From: Ruminococcus sp. | Lineage (GTDB): Bacteria; Bacillota; Clostridia; Oscillospirales; Acutalibacteraceae | DNA: 46,035 nt | Direction: 5' to 3' | NCBI GenBank assembly: GCA_017416065.1 | Contig: JAFQDM010000006.1 | Span: 1-46,035 of the forward strand | Shown here: positions 8,649 to 17,610 of the stretch, piece after piece | Position numbering within the stretch: the first letter of the stretch is position 1 | Layout: every line of letters starts with the position of its first letter | Notes under the pieces: model-generated | Database searches by the model: none | What the model was told of the DNA's origin: nothing | What the model saw: only the letters and a program-made list of their open reading frames with translations | Program-made: the position numbers and the translations under genes

Positions 8649-8676
8649 ATTATATCCAATTTAAGAAAAAAGTCAA
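8649..8676 (-). promoter_or_regulatory. Promoter of tRNA-Gln
   Basis: TTGACT (8676-8671) and TATAAT (8654-8649) with a 16-bp spacer on the minus strand, about 17 nt before the tRNA 5' end. Confidence 0.8.
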
Positions 8677-8695
8677 TACTATTTTTAAAATTTTT

Positions 8696-9688
8696 TTAAT
8701 TTTTTTTCATTGCTCTTATGTCATTACCCAAAAAATCAAGTTTATCGCATTCTCCCATAATTCTGGATGCAAAACGTTGCGAATAGGTTGACTCCAGTTC
8801 ACGAATGGTCATATTTGTATTGATTATCATAGGTTTGTTCTTAAGCAATCTGTTATTAAAAATATTATAAATAGCAGTCTTTGTGTACTGACTTATGTAT
8901 TCTGTACCCAAATCGTCAATAATAAGCAGATCGCAATCACACAATGTCTGAATCAGGTGCTCTTCCTCATTGCTGTTATAATCAAAGTGAGAGCTCTCAA
9001 GCTTTGACAGAATTGAGGGCGCACTGACGTAAACCACATAATATCCTTTTTCCAGCACCTCGTTTGCAATAGCAAGAGAAAGATGTGTCTTGCCTAAACC
9101 TGTTGCGCCACGCATAAGAATTGATTTGCCGAAACCATTGAAGTTTTTTGCATATTCTTTGCAATACGCAAGCATTCTGCTCATACGAAGATACGGAGAT
9201 GGTGTATCAGGGGTTGACTCCTTTGGATAATAATCCAGACTGAAGGTTTCAAAGGTTGAAAGCTTTAAGGGAGAAAGCCTGTTGATCTCCTCACAAGCAC
9301 ACTCTTTAAGAAGGCTTAGAAAACAGGGACAATAGATAGTTTTTCCGTCTTTTTCAACAGATCCCGTGTCCTTGCAAGCAGAGCAGAAATAATGCGGCTC
9401 CATATAATCTGCGGGATACCCCTCTGAGGTAAGTATAGCCTTTTGTCTTGCCTGAAGCTCCATACTTCTGTCTGCAAGAAGTCCCAGCTGCTCCTTAACG
9501 TCGCCGCCTCTGAGCACTGCCTTGGCTGCAGATATTGAACACGATGCCAACTGGCGGCTTATGCTCTCTGCCTCGGGGTATTTTGAATATATCTCCTCCG
9601 TATGCTTCTGAGCTAAAGTGTCGGCCTTTGAACGGCGTTCATTCATAAGCTGATAAGCCTGAGAAAATATCTCTTTGCTGTATGTCAT
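8696..9688 (-). CDS. DnaI/DnaC-type helicase-loader ATPase
   Basis: AAA+ ATPase of about 330 residues, expected to load the replicative helicase at the origin or at restart sites. The N-terminal half (1-150) is helical and carries a zinc-like cluster (FCSACKDTG...YCPC, near residue 105). The ATPase domain has Walker A (GATGLGKTHL, near residue 200), Walker B (LLIIDDLG) and an RFASRIM arginine-finger-like motif near the end. The ATG at 9688 has AAAGGTG 6 nt upstream; an earlier in-frame GTG (9697) lies inside that ribosome binding site and is rejected. It begins 11 nt after the DnaD-domain gene ends, so the two are co-transcribed. IstB-type transposition helpers share this fold, but no transposase is adjacent and the neighbours are replication genes. 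Confidence 0.88.
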   Translation of the reverse strand: MTYSKEIFSQAYQLMNERRSKADTLAQKHTEEIYSKYPEAESISRQLASCSISAAKAVLRGGDVKEQLGLLADRSMELQARQKAILTSEGYPADYMEPHYFCSACKDTGSVEKDGKTIYCPCFLSLLKECACEEINRLSPLKLSTFETFSLDYYPKESTPDTPSPYLRMSRMLAYCKEYAKNFNGFGKSILMRGATGLGKTHLSLAIANEVLEKGYYVVYVSAPSILSKLESSHFDYNSNEEEHLIQTLCDCDLLIIDDLGTEYISQYTKTAIYNIFNNRLLKNKPMIINTNMTIRELESTYSQRFASRIMGECDKLDFLGNDIRAMKKN

Positions 9689-9699
9689 AGGTATCACCT

Positions 9700-10707
9700 T
9701 TAATCATCAAAAATACTGTAATTCTCGTATTCATCAATATTGTAGGAAGCTTTGTTGCCAGCGGATTTTCCGGACTTCTTCCCTTTCTTGGCAGGTATTG
9801 CATCTGCCTTGTGAACATCCTCGGGCTTTTTGAGTCCCTGCTCATTCCAGCGCTTTAAGATACCGTTAATATAAGAAAGATTCACCTCTCCCTTTGCATC
9901 AACACAACGCTCATAGGCTAAACGGAGCATTTCTTCACTAAAGCCCCACTCATTTATCCATCTGCCTGAATACTCAAGCTGTTTCTTTGTAGGAGAACCG
10001 CTGAGATGGATTCCAAACACCACGCATACCCTGCCCCAAGCAGAGGTTGACTCGCTGTATTGCTTGATCTTCTCCTCTGCAAGGTTGATGGTTGTAATGC
10101 CATCGCTCCCCCACTGTATTCCAACGCGTTCAATGTATCGCATATTGCCCTTGTCGATCTGTACACAATGCTCCAGAAGCATCAGAATAACCTCTACGGG
10201 AAGACCGTCAGTATCATGAAGCATAATAAGGGTTGCGGTATCGGAATTAGATAAAACCTTGCCTAAAATCCTCTGTGCTTCATCCATAAGCAGTATAAGA
10301 TTTTTGTCTGCTTTCAGGCGCTTGGCAACGTATCCCGGCTCAGGCTTTGTGGGTCTTGAGACGGGACGGGGCTTATCTGATGCTTTAAGGATATCAGGTT
10401 GAGGTTCCTGCGTAAGCTTTGGAGTTGAAGCTTCTGCAGAAGTTGTCTTTGGCATGGTAACAGCACCCCCTGCAGATACAAGGAGCCCTCTTTCAGCCCA
10501 GTATTCTATTGAGTCCCGAACATCTTCGGGGTGAAGAGCCAATGCCTCTGCCACAAGCTCATCTGTGAGAGTGTCACCACTGTGCCTGAGCAGAAACAAA
10601 AGCACCTTAAGCTGAGCTTCGCTTGCAAGCTTAAGCCCCTTGTCCACAACGCCGACGGGCACCGCAAACACTGATCCCCAGCCGCCGAAATCTATTTTAT
10701 ACGCCAT
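9700..10707 (-). CDS. DnaD-domain primosome protein
   Basis: 335 residues. The N-terminal third (about 1-90) looks like a winged-helix domain (KVLLFLLRHSGDTLTDELVAEAL), followed by a variable linker (90-135). A DnaB/DnaD C-terminal domain (about 140-290) follows, with 'LSNSDTATLIMLHDTDGLPVEVILMLLEHC' style text and a second copy-like segment (WGFSEEMLRLAYERCVDAKGEVNLSYINGIL). A basic tail (KKGKKSGKS) precedes the end. DnaD/DnaB proteins remodel origin DNA and recruit the helicase loader, which here is the next gene. ATG at 10707. It lies 72 bp downstream of rpoD with no terminator seen between them. Confidence 0.85.
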   Translation of the reverse strand: MAYKIDFGGWGSVFAVPVGVVDKGLKLASEAQLKVLLFLLRHSGDTLTDELVAEALALHPEDVRDSIEYWAERGLLVSAGGAVTMPKTTSAEASTPKLTQEPQPDILKASDKPRPVSRPTKPEPGYVAKRLKADKNLILLMDEAQRILGKVLSNSDTATLIMLHDTDGLPVEVILMLLEHCVQIDKGNMRYIERVGIQWGSDGITTINLAEEKIKQYSESTSAWGRVCVVFGIHLSGSPTKKQLEYSGRWINEWGFSEEMLRLAYERCVDAKGEVNLSYINGILKRWNEQGLKKPEDVHKADAIPAKKGKKSGKSAGNKASYNIDEYENYSIFDD

Positions 10708-10779
10708 AATTCACCAATTGATCTTGATTGATACTTAAAATAAAAGTATATATTTAAATACTTGTTCTCTTAATTCTGA

Positions 10780-11880
10780 TCAATCAAGAAAATCCTTGAG
10801 TTTTTTGCTTCTTGAGGGATGACGGAGCTTTCTGAGCGCCTTTGCCTCGATCTGACGGATACGCTCACGGGTAACGTTAAACTCCTTGCCTACCTCCTCA
10901 AGAGTACGGCTTCTGCCGTCTTCAAGTCCAAAACGCAGACGGAGCACCTTCTCCTCTCTGGGAGTGAGGGTATCAAGCACCTCCATAAGCTGCTCACGCA
11001 GGAGGGTATGGGATGCGGCATCTGCAGGAGCAGGAGCATCATCATCGGGGATGAAATCGCCAAGATGGCCGTCTTCCTCTTCGCCAATGGGAGTTTCCAG
11101 AGAAACAGGCTCCTGAGCAACACGCATTATCTCACGCACTTTATCCACGGACATATCAAGCTCAGCGGCAATCTCGTCTGCTGTGGGCTCGTGTCCGTTC
11201 TGGTGAAGAAGCTGTGAAGATATCTTTTTAACCTTGTTTATAGTCTCAACCATATGAACGGGGATTCTGATAGTACGTGCCTGGTCAGCAATAGCTCTTG
11301 TAATAGCCTGACGGATCCACCAGGTTGCATAAGTGGAGAACTTAAAGCCCTTGGAGCAATCGAACTTTTCAACTGCTTTGATAAGTCCCAGATTGCCCTC
11401 CTGGATCAGATCCAAAAACTGCATACCTCTGCCAAGATATCTCTTTGCAATACTTACAACAAGACGTAGGTTAGCCTCTGAAAGGCGCTGTTTTGCTGCA
11501 ACGTCTCCATCCTTGATGCGGATGGCAAGCTGGATTTCCTCCTCACTTGAAAGCAGAGGAACGCGACCTATTTCCTTAAGATAAACTTTTACCGGGTCAT
11601 CAATTGCAACCGCATCTACAGAATCTGCATCATAGGAATCGCCATCCACTGCAGAGGTAACCTCCAAAGCAATGTCATCAAACTGAAGATCGTCGTTGTC
11701 TTCAACGATCTCAATTCCCATACTCTCAAGGTTATCATAGAGTTTTTCAAGCTGTTCCGGGTCGAAATCTATCTCACCAATTGCATCAAGAATGTCTTTG
11801 TTGGTAAGCTGACCCTTGGTTTTTCCAAGCTCTGTAATTTCTTTGATAACTGTCTTTTTATCCTGTATTGAACCTGCCAT
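10780..11880 (-). CDS. rpoD: RNA polymerase primary sigma factor RpoD/SigA
   Basis: 366 residues, the usual length of a Gram-positive SigA without the long non-conserved insert. The N-terminal acidic region 1.1 spans about 1-95. Region 1.2 starts at [11 protein letters not shown]. Region 2 contains [10 protein letters not shown], then [15 protein letters not shown] (core binding and -10 recognition). Region 3 follows ([11 protein letters not shown]). Region 4 ends with a helix-turn-helix ([20 protein letters not shown]) and [15 protein letters not shown]. The promoters annotated here fit its TTGACA/TATAAT preference. It starts 33 bp after dnaG, the conserved dnaG-rpoD arrangement. Confidence 0.98.
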   Translation of the reverse strand: MAGSIQDKKTVIKEITELGKTKGQLTNKDILDAIGEIDFDPEQLEKLYDNLESMGIEIVEDNDDLQFDDIALEVTSAVDGDSYDADSVDAVAIDDPVKVYLKEIGRVPLLSSEEEIQLAIRIKDGDVAAKQRLSEANLRLVVSIAKRYLGRGMQFLDLIQEGNLGLIKAVEKFDCSKGFKFSTYATWWIRQAITRAIADQARTIRIPVHMVETINKVKKISSQLLHQNGHEPTADEIAAELDMSVDKVREIMRVAQEPVSLETPIGEEEDGHLGDFIPDDDAPAPADAASHTLLREQLMEVLDTLTPREEKVLRLRFGLEDGRSRTLEEVGKEFNVTRERIRQIEAKALRKLRHPSRSKKLKDFLD

Positions 11881-11913
11881 AATAAAATTCCTTTCTTATG
11901 CACAAATAATATA

Positions 11914-13677
11914 TTAATTATTTTTCTTTTTATTCATTAAAGACTTGAGAATATCCTCAGGAGACATCTCTGAGACCTTGTCGGGAGTGAGCTTGTGCTT
12001 CTCTTCCAATATGGTATCTATGTATTCATCCATAGCCTGACGGGTTGCCGCCTGGGAGTTGTATGAAGACAAGATCGAATGAAATTTTGATACTTCCTGA
12101 GATGTAAAGTCTCTGCTGAGGGTGGTTTGCGGAGATATTCCCTCTGATATTTTACGAAGTATGTAGGCATACAGATCCGCATTGAATTTTGTAACAAAAT
12201 CATCAGGAGTTATGCGTTTTTGAGCAAGCGGCGCCATATCGTTGTTAAAAACAAGGTAGGCAATGAGCATTTCTTCCGCCTTGGCAGCTCTGATGTTTTT
12301 TGCTTTTTCTGTATTCACCTTATCCTTTACTCCTGTGAGCTCCTCTGAAAGTCTGGTAAACTCTTTTTTCTCTCTGCTTCCGTAGGTTTTGCGGCTGAGC
12401 TTTCTGAGGTCTTGAGTAATCGACGCTTTATCAATGCTCAGCTCGGAGGAAAGCTTTGATATATAAATATCCTGCTCAACAGCACTTTCCAAAGAGGCAA
12501 TTATCTTCAAAGCCTCCGTCATATATGCAACCTTGGAATCCGGTCTTGTAACGTCATAACGCTGCCTTAGCTTAAAAAGTCTGTATTCCACGTCATTGCC
12601 GCTGCTCTCAAGCACATTCTTGAAGGCAGCAGGACCTTTGTCCCCATGATTGCGGATAAATTCATCCGGATCTTTTCCGTCGGGAATGGTGATTATTCTG
12701 ATGACCAGCCCGGCATCCCTCAGAATTGAAATTGCACGGGAGGTGGCTTTTTGCCCCGCTTCGTCAGCATCGTAGCATATGATCACTTCGTCAGCATACC
12801 TCTTCATAAGCAACGCCTGCTCTGATGTAAGGGCAGTGCCCAAGGTTGCAACAGCATTGCAGAATCCCGCTTGATTCAGAGCTATAACATCCATATAGCC
12901 CTCGCAGAGTATAAGCGTCCTCTCCCCCGTATTTTTTGCATTATTCAAAGAAAAGAGGTTGGAGCTTTTTTTGAACGCCAACGTGTCTGAGGTGTTGAGA
13001 TATTTGGGTTTCTGGTCAGACATAATTCTGCCGCCAAAAGCTATTACGTTACCCCTCAGATCAATAATGGGAAACATAGCTCTGTCTGCAAATCTGTCAA
13101 CGATCCGTCTGCCGTCATTACTTTTAAAAGCAAGATTTGCCGCTACGATCTCGTTGTCTGTAAAACCTTTGCTTCGCAGATGATCACAAAGAGCAAATCT
13201 GCTTCCCGGAGAATATCCAAGGCCGAATCGTCTTATGGTTTTATCAGACAACGCTCTGCCGTGCAGATACTCCAGAGCATGGCTTCCTGCAGGAGTATAG
13301 AGCTGAGAATAGAAAAACCTGGCGGCTTCTCTGTTAGCCTCAAGGATACGGCTTCTAAGCTTACCCACTCCATCATCGTAGGAATTCTCCGGCATTTCCA
13401 TTCCTGCACGCTGAGCAAGGAACCTGACAGCCTCGATGTAATCCAGGTTTTCTATCTTCATTACAAAGGTGATCACATCTCCGCCGGTACCGCATCCGAA
13501 GCAGTAAAAGGATCCGTTTTCGGGATAGATGTTGAAGGAAGGTGTTTTTTCTGAATGAAAAGGACAAAGCCCAACAAGATTCCTGCCTCGCCTTTTAAGA
13601 TTAACATAGCCCGAAACCACGTCGGAAATGTCACATCTTGACTTTAGCTCCTGCAGAAAATAGTCAGGTAATGCCAT
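11914..13677 (-). CDS. dnaG: DNA primase DnaG
   Basis: 587 residues. The N-terminal CHC2 zinc finger (residues about 35-65) shows CPFHSEKTPSF and YCFGCGTGGD. The primase core carries the Toprim motifs EGYMDVIAL (catalytic Glu) and CYDADEAGQ (Asp pair). The last 130 residues are the helicase-interaction domain. The ATG at 13677 (MALPDYF) has GGAGGGAG 5 nt upstream; an in-frame TTG 18 nt earlier lies within or before that site and is rejected. It synthesises RNA primers at the fork and is the first gene of the cluster with rpoD. Confidence 0.97.
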   Translation of the reverse strand: MALPDYFLQELKSRCDISDVVSGYVNLKRRGRNLVGLCPFHSEKTPSFNIYPENGSFYCFGCGTGGDVITFVMKIENLDYIEAVRFLAQRAGMEMPENSYDDGVGKLRSRILEANREAARFFYSQLYTPAGSHALEYLHGRALSDKTIRRFGLGYSPGSRFALCDHLRSKGFTDNEIVAANLAFKSNDGRRIVDRFADRAMFPIIDLRGNVIAFGGRIMSDQKPKYLNTSDTLAFKKSSNLFSLNNAKNTGERTLILCEGYMDVIALNQAGFCNAVATLGTALTSEQALLMKRYADEVIICYDADEAGQKATSRAISILRDAGLVIRIITIPDGKDPDEFIRNHGDKGPAAFKNVLESSGNDVEYRLFKLRQRYDVTRPDSKVAYMTEALKIIASLESAVEQDIYISKLSSELSIDKASITQDLRKLSRKTYGSREKKEFTRLSEELTGVKDKVNTEKAKNIRAAKAEEMLIAYLVFNNDMAPLAQKRITPDDFVTKFNADLYAYILRKISEGISPQTTLSRDFTSQEVSKFHSILSSYNSQAATRQAMDEYIDTILEEKHKLTPDKVSEMSPEDILKSLMNKKKNN

Positions 13678-13731
13678 ATAACTCCCTCCTTCCAAACTAC
13701 AATTTAATCTGTATCGATTATATATACGATG

Positions 13732-13775
13732 AAAAAATGAATTTTCCTGCCTAAAAAAACAGAAAAATTCATTTT
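13732..13775 (-). terminator. Terminator after the YigZ-family gene
   Basis: Inverted repeat AAAATGAATTTTTCTG/CAGGAAAATTCATTTT (arms 13775-13760 and 13749-13734, one G-U pair), ending in a T-run on the minus strand. Confidence 0.6.
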
Positions 13776-13827
13776 AAATTAAAACACTGCAAATAAACCG
13801 CGAAAAAGCGCTTGGTGCAAGTGATAT

Positions 13828-14463
13828 TTACTTGGTATATTTATGAGGAAAATACTGAGTTGTTTCAGATTCAACGGTAACACTGCCGCTTGTAGCATCC
13901 GTAATAAGCTTCTGAAGCCTTGCAAGCTCAGAAACAGGAATATGAAACTCCAGCTTTACTATGTCTGAGAAATCTGTGTTATCAATTGTACCTCCATTTT
14001 CAGGCACAAGAGATGAAAGCTTTCCGTATTGATTATACGTACACTGCAGACTGCACATACTGCAGCTGCGCATCTGAATCAATCCCGCTGCCTCTACAGC
14101 AAGTGAAGCACTGTGAGAATATGCACGTACAAGACCCCCTCCGCCCAGGAGTATCCCACCGAAATATCTGGTTACAACAATGCATACGTCTGTGATACCG
14201 CTTTTACGGATAACATCCAGCACAGGCATCCCTGCTGTGCCCTGAGGCTCGTTATCGTCTGAATATCGGCAGGTATTCTGTTCTCTGAGCACATAGGCGT
14301 ATACATTATGGGTAGCATCCCAATGCTTTGAGCGTATGGAGTTTATAAAATCAAGAGCCTGCTGCTCTGTGGTGACAGGCTTTATATAGCCAATAAAGCG
14401 CGAACGCTTTTCCACAAACTCGGGGGAAGCTTCCATTTCAACAGTAATATAATCTGCTGGCAT
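13828..14463 (-). CDS. YigZ/IMPACT family protein
   Basis: 211 residues. The N-terminal IMPACT/UPF0029 domain reads EKRSRFIGYI, then SKHWDATHNVYAY, then NEPQGTAGMPVLDVIRKSG, then VTRYFGGILLGGGGLVRAY, all family hallmarks. The C-terminal part (about 140-205) is the YigZ ferredoxin-like domain. The ATG at 14463 (MPADYIT) has AGGAG 8 nt upstream; an upstream in-frame start would lie within the terminator of rpmE. The family's biochemical role is unsettled; translation-related and peptidase-like roles have been proposed. The gene follows only about 20 nt after the rpmE terminator T-run, so its expression may depend on read-through. Confidence 0.93.
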   Translation of the reverse strand: MPADYITVEMEASPEFVEKRSRFIGYIKPVTTEQQALDFINSIRSKHWDATHNVYAYVLREQNTCRYSDDNEPQGTAGMPVLDVIRKSGITDVCIVVTRYFGGILLGGGGLVRAYSHSASLAVEAAGLIQMRSCSMCSLQCTYNQYGKLSSLVPENGGTIDNTDFSDIVKLEFHIPVSELARLQKLITDATSGSVTVESETTQYFPHKYTK

Positions 14464-14481
14464 CACTATCACTCCTATAAA

Positions 14482-14518
14482 AGAAAAAAACAGGCGGCCC
14501 TTCAAATGAAGTGCCGCC
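14482..14518 (-). terminator. Terminator after rpmE
   Basis: On the minus strand, GGCGGCACTTCA, a 2-nt loop and TGAAGGGCCGCC are followed by TGTTTTTTT. The next gene's ribosome binding site is about 8 nt beyond the T-run. Confidence 0.88.
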
Positions 14519-14531
14519 GCGTGATATACTA

Positions 14532-14732
14532 TTACTCGATGCCGTAACGCTTCTTAAATCTGTCTACGCGTCCGCCGGTATCAACGAGCTTCTGCTTTCC
14601 TGTGAAGAAAGGATGGCACTTTGAGCAAATTTCAACACGCTGGTTGGGCTTTGTGGAGCCTGTCTCAATAACGTTGCCGCAAGCGCAGGTAATAGTAGTC
14701 TGCTGATAATTAGGATGGATATTCTCCTGCAT
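14532..14732 (-). CDS. rpmE: 50S ribosomal protein L31
   Basis: 66 residues, full length. It starts [10 protein letters not shown] and carries the zinc-binding cysteines CACG (16-19) and CSKC (36-39), so it is the zinc-containing C+ form. It ends [20 protein letters not shown] precedes the ATG, with a strong promoter about 45 nt upstream and a terminator directly after: a monocistronic unit. The C+ paralog normally predominates when zinc is plentiful; no C- copy is in this window. Confidence 0.98.
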   Translation of the reverse strand: MQENIHPNYQQTTITCACGNVIETGSTKPNQRVEICSKCHPFFTGKQKLVDTGGRVDRFKKRYGIE

Positions 14733-14774
14733 TTCTTGTTCACCTCTTTCGCTGATGCCGTTAGTAACAGATGA

Positions 14775-14803
14775 ATTATACTACAAAACATTTGAAATTG
14801 CAA
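14775..14803 (-). promoter_or_regulatory. Promoter of rpmE
   Basis: TTGCAA (14803-14798), a 17-bp spacer and TATAAT (14780-14775) on the minus strand. Confidence 0.85.
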
Positions 14804-14865
14804 GATATTTTTTATAATTCTTTAAATTTCCTGCAAAAATGTATAATTCTACTAAATTTTAGTTG

Positions 14866-15639
14866 TTATCTGATGGTAACATGGTATGAATATGACTCAA
14901 GAATCATATCAAATCGACGCATATTCAAAGCGTGCTCTTCTCCTACATACCTGTACACATCGGGAGCATAAGTCAGTCCCGTGTTGCCTTCTTCTCCCTC
15001 GGGATATCGCAGAACAAATCCGTAATTGACAGAGTACTTCTCCAGCCACTTGCCTGCACGGGTCTTTGCAAAATCTCCCTTTTCATCCGTTGCAAAGGAT
15101 AAAAGCATACCTGTCTGGTTCTCACTGCAACCTGCTCTGGGGCAGATCTTCATTGTTTCAGACTCTGCTTTTATTTCTGAATAATCGTTGTCCTTCTTGA
15201 CCTTTTTAAAGGTTTCGTCAAAGAGCTTCTCTTGCTCTGAATAGGAAACATAACCCTTTTTAACGGTAATGGTGATTCCCTGGGAAGCGGCATCCTTTAT
15301 AAGATCATCAAGGCTTTCAAACGCAACCTTTGCAACACGTATCCCGCCAAAGCTTACAAGCTCGGGTTCGTAGTCAGCTTCAAGGGGATAATGTTCATTT
15401 ACAATATGAAGCAGCTGTTCATCTGAAACAGTATCTGCTTCGTCAACGGTTGCAGGAGCAGGCAGCTTGGGCCTTTGCTTCATTTCTGCATTATAACCCA
15501 GATATACACCCAAAAGCACTACAAGCACAATAAGGACAGGTATTAAGAAAAGAAATAAGACCTTGAGTCCCATACGTTCGTTTACTCTTCTGCCCCTGTG
15601 GTTATATTTATTTCTTACATCATATCTTTTATAAGGCAT
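14866..15639 (-). CDS. Membrane-anchored VanY/M15B-like protein lacking the zinc-site residues
   Basis: 257 residues: a basic cytoplasmic N-terminus (1-24), one membrane helix (about 25-48, VLFLFLIPVLIVLVVLLGVYLG), a linker, then a domain with the layout of D-alanyl-D-alanine carboxypeptidases of the VanY type (KKGYVSYSEQEKLFDETF, then SENQTGMLLSFATD near 172-185, then YAPDVYRYVGEEHA near 227-240). In active members the first motif is SxHxxGxAxD and the last contains ExWH. Here His is Asn, the Asp position is not Asp, and the terminal His is absent. I infer a non-hydrolytic wall-binding or regulatory protein. The ATG has GGGAG 5 nt upstream and starts 10 nt after thrS ends, so it shares the T-box-controlled transcript. 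Confidence 0.75.
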   Translation of the reverse strand: MPYKRYDVRNKYNHRGRRVNERMGLKVLFLFLIPVLIVLVVLLGVYLGYNAEMKQRPKLPAPATVDEADTVSDEQLLHIVNEHYPLEADYEPELVSFGGIRVAKVAFESLDDLIKDAASQGITITVKKGYVSYSEQEKLFDETFKKVKKDNDYSEIKAESETMKICPRAGCSENQTGMLLSFATDEKGDFAKTRAGKWLEKYSVNYGFVLRYPEGEEGNTGLTYAPDVYRYVGEEHALNMRRFDMILESYSYHVTIR

Positions 15640-15649
15640 AATACTCCCG

Positions 15650-17593
15650 TCAGTTGATTACTTTTGATTCAATTTCTTCGAGAGCACGTGCAATATAATC
15701 TTCAAGGCTCATTGCTCCAAGGTCGCCTGCCTTACGTGCACGGACAGAAACAGTATTGTTCTCAATATCCTTATCGCCCAGAATTATCATATAAGGAACC
15801 TTCTCGAGCTGAGCCTCACGGATCTTGTAGCCGACCTTCTCTGAGCGATCGTCAACCTCTACTCTCATGCCCTTTGCCTCAAGAGCCTTCTTAACATTCC
15901 AAGCATAGTCGTGATGTCTGTCTGCAATGGGCAGTATCTTGACCTGTGTGGGAGCAAGCCACATGGGGAATGCTCCTGCATACTTCTCAATGAGAAGAGC
16001 AAGTGTACGCTCGTAGCAGCCAATAGAGGTACGATGGATAATATAAGGATTCTTTTTGCTTCCGTCTTTGTCCACGTATACCATACCAAACTTCTCTGCA
16101 AGGAGCTGGTCAACCTGGATAGTAATGAGAGTATCCTCCTTGCCGTATACGTTCTTTATCTGAATATCCAGCTTGGGACCGTAGAAGGCAGCCTCACCGA
16201 TACCTATCTTGTAATCAATGCCAAGGTTATCAAGGATCTTGCCCATAACGCCCTGAGCCTCATCCCACTGCTCGGGAGTACCTATATACTTTTCCTTATC
16301 CTCAGGATCCCACTGAGAGAAACGGAAGGAAACATCCTCGTAAAGTCCCAGAGTCTTGAGCATATATACTGCAAGCTCAAGGCAGCTCTTGAACTCGTCC
16401 TCAAGCTGTTCGGGAGTACACATAAGGTGACCCTCGGAAATGGTAAACTGCCTTACGCGGATAAGACCGTGCATCTCTCCGCTTGCTTCATTTCTGAAGA
16501 GTGTGGAGGTCTCGTTATATCTCAGGGGAAGATCGCGATAGGAACGACCGCGGTTAAGATATGCCTGATACTGGAAGGGACAGGTCATGGGACGAAGTGC
16601 AAACACTTCCTTGTCAACCTCCTCGTCACCCATAACAAACATACCGTCCTTGTAGTGATCCCAGTGTCCGCTTACCTTGTAAAGGTCTGACTTTGCCATA
16701 TAGGGAGTTTTGGTAAGGAGCCATCCTCTTCTCTGCTCCTCATCCTCTACAAAACGCTGAAGAAGCTGAATGATTCTTGCGCCCTTGGGAAGCAAAATAG
16801 GAAGTCCCTGACCGATAAGCTCAGAGGTCGTGAAGAGTTCGAGCTCTCTGCCCAGCTTGTTGTGATCGCGAAGCTTTGCCTGCTCCATCATCTCGAGATA
16901 CTCCTCAAGCTGAGAAGCCTTGGGGTAAGCTGTACCGTAAACACGGCACATCTGAGCCTTGCTTGCATCGCCTCTCCAATATGCACCTGTGCAGGCAGTA
17001 AGCTCAAATGCCTTAAGAACAGATACATTCATAAGGTGAGGACCTGCACAAAGATCCACAAAATCGCCCTGCTTATAGAAGCTGATGTTCTCGCCCTTAT
17101 CTGCGTGCTCACGCACAAGCTCAACCTTGTAATCTTCGCCCATATCAGCAAGAAGCTTCTCTGCCTCAGAGGGCTCAAGCTCAAATCTTTCAAGCTCAAG
17201 ACCGGACTTAACTATTGCCTTCATTTCCTTTTTGATTGCTTCAAGGTCTTCCTGAGTAAAAGGCTTCTCTACGTCGAAGTCATAATAGAAGCCGTTATCC
17301 ACAGCGGGACCGATTCCAAGCTTTGCCTTGGGATAAAGATGCTTGACTGCCTGTGCAAGCACATGGGAACACGTATGCCAGAATGCACGCTTACCCTCTT
17401 CCTCGTCAAAAGTAAGCAGCTCCAGCTTGCAATCAGCGGTAAGCGGTGTGCGCAGGTCACAAAGCACACCGTCAATTTTACAGGCACAGACTGCTTTGTA
17501 GAGTCCTGCGCCAAGAGATTTAGCAACTTCTGCAGCGGTAGTATTCTCGTCAAACTCCTTGATTACTCCGCCTTTAAGCTCAACATTGATCAT
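15650..17593 (-). CDS. thrS: Threonyl-tRNA synthetase
   Basis: 647 residues, the normal bacterial length. An N-terminal TGS domain (1-62) is followed by the editing domain with HTCSHVLAQ and an HxxxH arrangement. The class II catalytic core shows RPMTCPFQYQAY (zinc Cys), FRNEASGEMHGLIRVRQF (motif 2) and IHRTSIGCYERTLALLIE (motif 3). The C-terminal anticodon-binding domain spans about 540-647. The ATG at 17593 (MINVELKGG) follows AAAGGATG; longer in-frame starts would lie inside the T-box terminator. It charges tRNA-Thr and is controlled by the T-box directly upstream. Confidence 0.97.
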   Translation of the reverse strand: MINVELKGGVIKEFDENTTAAEVAKSLGAGLYKAVCACKIDGVLCDLRTPLTADCKLELLTFDEEEGKRAFWHTCSHVLAQAVKHLYPKAKLGIGPAVDNGFYYDFDVEKPFTQEDLEAIKKEMKAIVKSGLELERFELEPSEAEKLLADMGEDYKVELVREHADKGENISFYKQGDFVDLCAGPHLMNVSVLKAFELTACTGAYWRGDASKAQMCRVYGTAYPKASQLEEYLEMMEQAKLRDHNKLGRELELFTTSELIGQGLPILLPKGARIIQLLQRFVEDEEQRRGWLLTKTPYMAKSDLYKVSGHWDHYKDGMFVMGDEEVDKEVFALRPMTCPFQYQAYLNRGRSYRDLPLRYNETSTLFRNEASGEMHGLIRVRQFTISEGHLMCTPEQLEDEFKSCLELAVYMLKTLGLYEDVSFRFSQWDPEDKEKYIGTPEQWDEAQGVMGKILDNLGIDYKIGIGEAAFYGPKLDIQIKNVYGKEDTLITIQVDQLLAEKFGMVYVDKDGSKKNPYIIHRTSIGCYERTLALLIEKYAGAFPMWLAPTQVKILPIADRHHDYAWNVKKALEAKGMRVEVDDRSEKVGYKIREAQLEKVPYMIILGDKDIENNTVSVRARKAGDLGAMSLEDYIARALEEIESKVIN

Positions 17594-17610
17594 AATAAAC
17601 ATCCTTTCAT

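Noticed and set aside
8240-8791. Overlapping plus-strand ORFs of 88-94 codons across the tRNA region
   Set aside because: They read antisense through the tRNA-Pro-half array, the tRNA-Gln gene and its terminator, have no ribosome binding site and show no protein-like composition.
8696-9688. IstB-type transposition helper instead of a helicase loader
   Set aside because: No IstA transposase or IS ends flank it, it has the N-terminal zinc-like cluster of loaders, and it is in an operon with a DnaD-domain gene.
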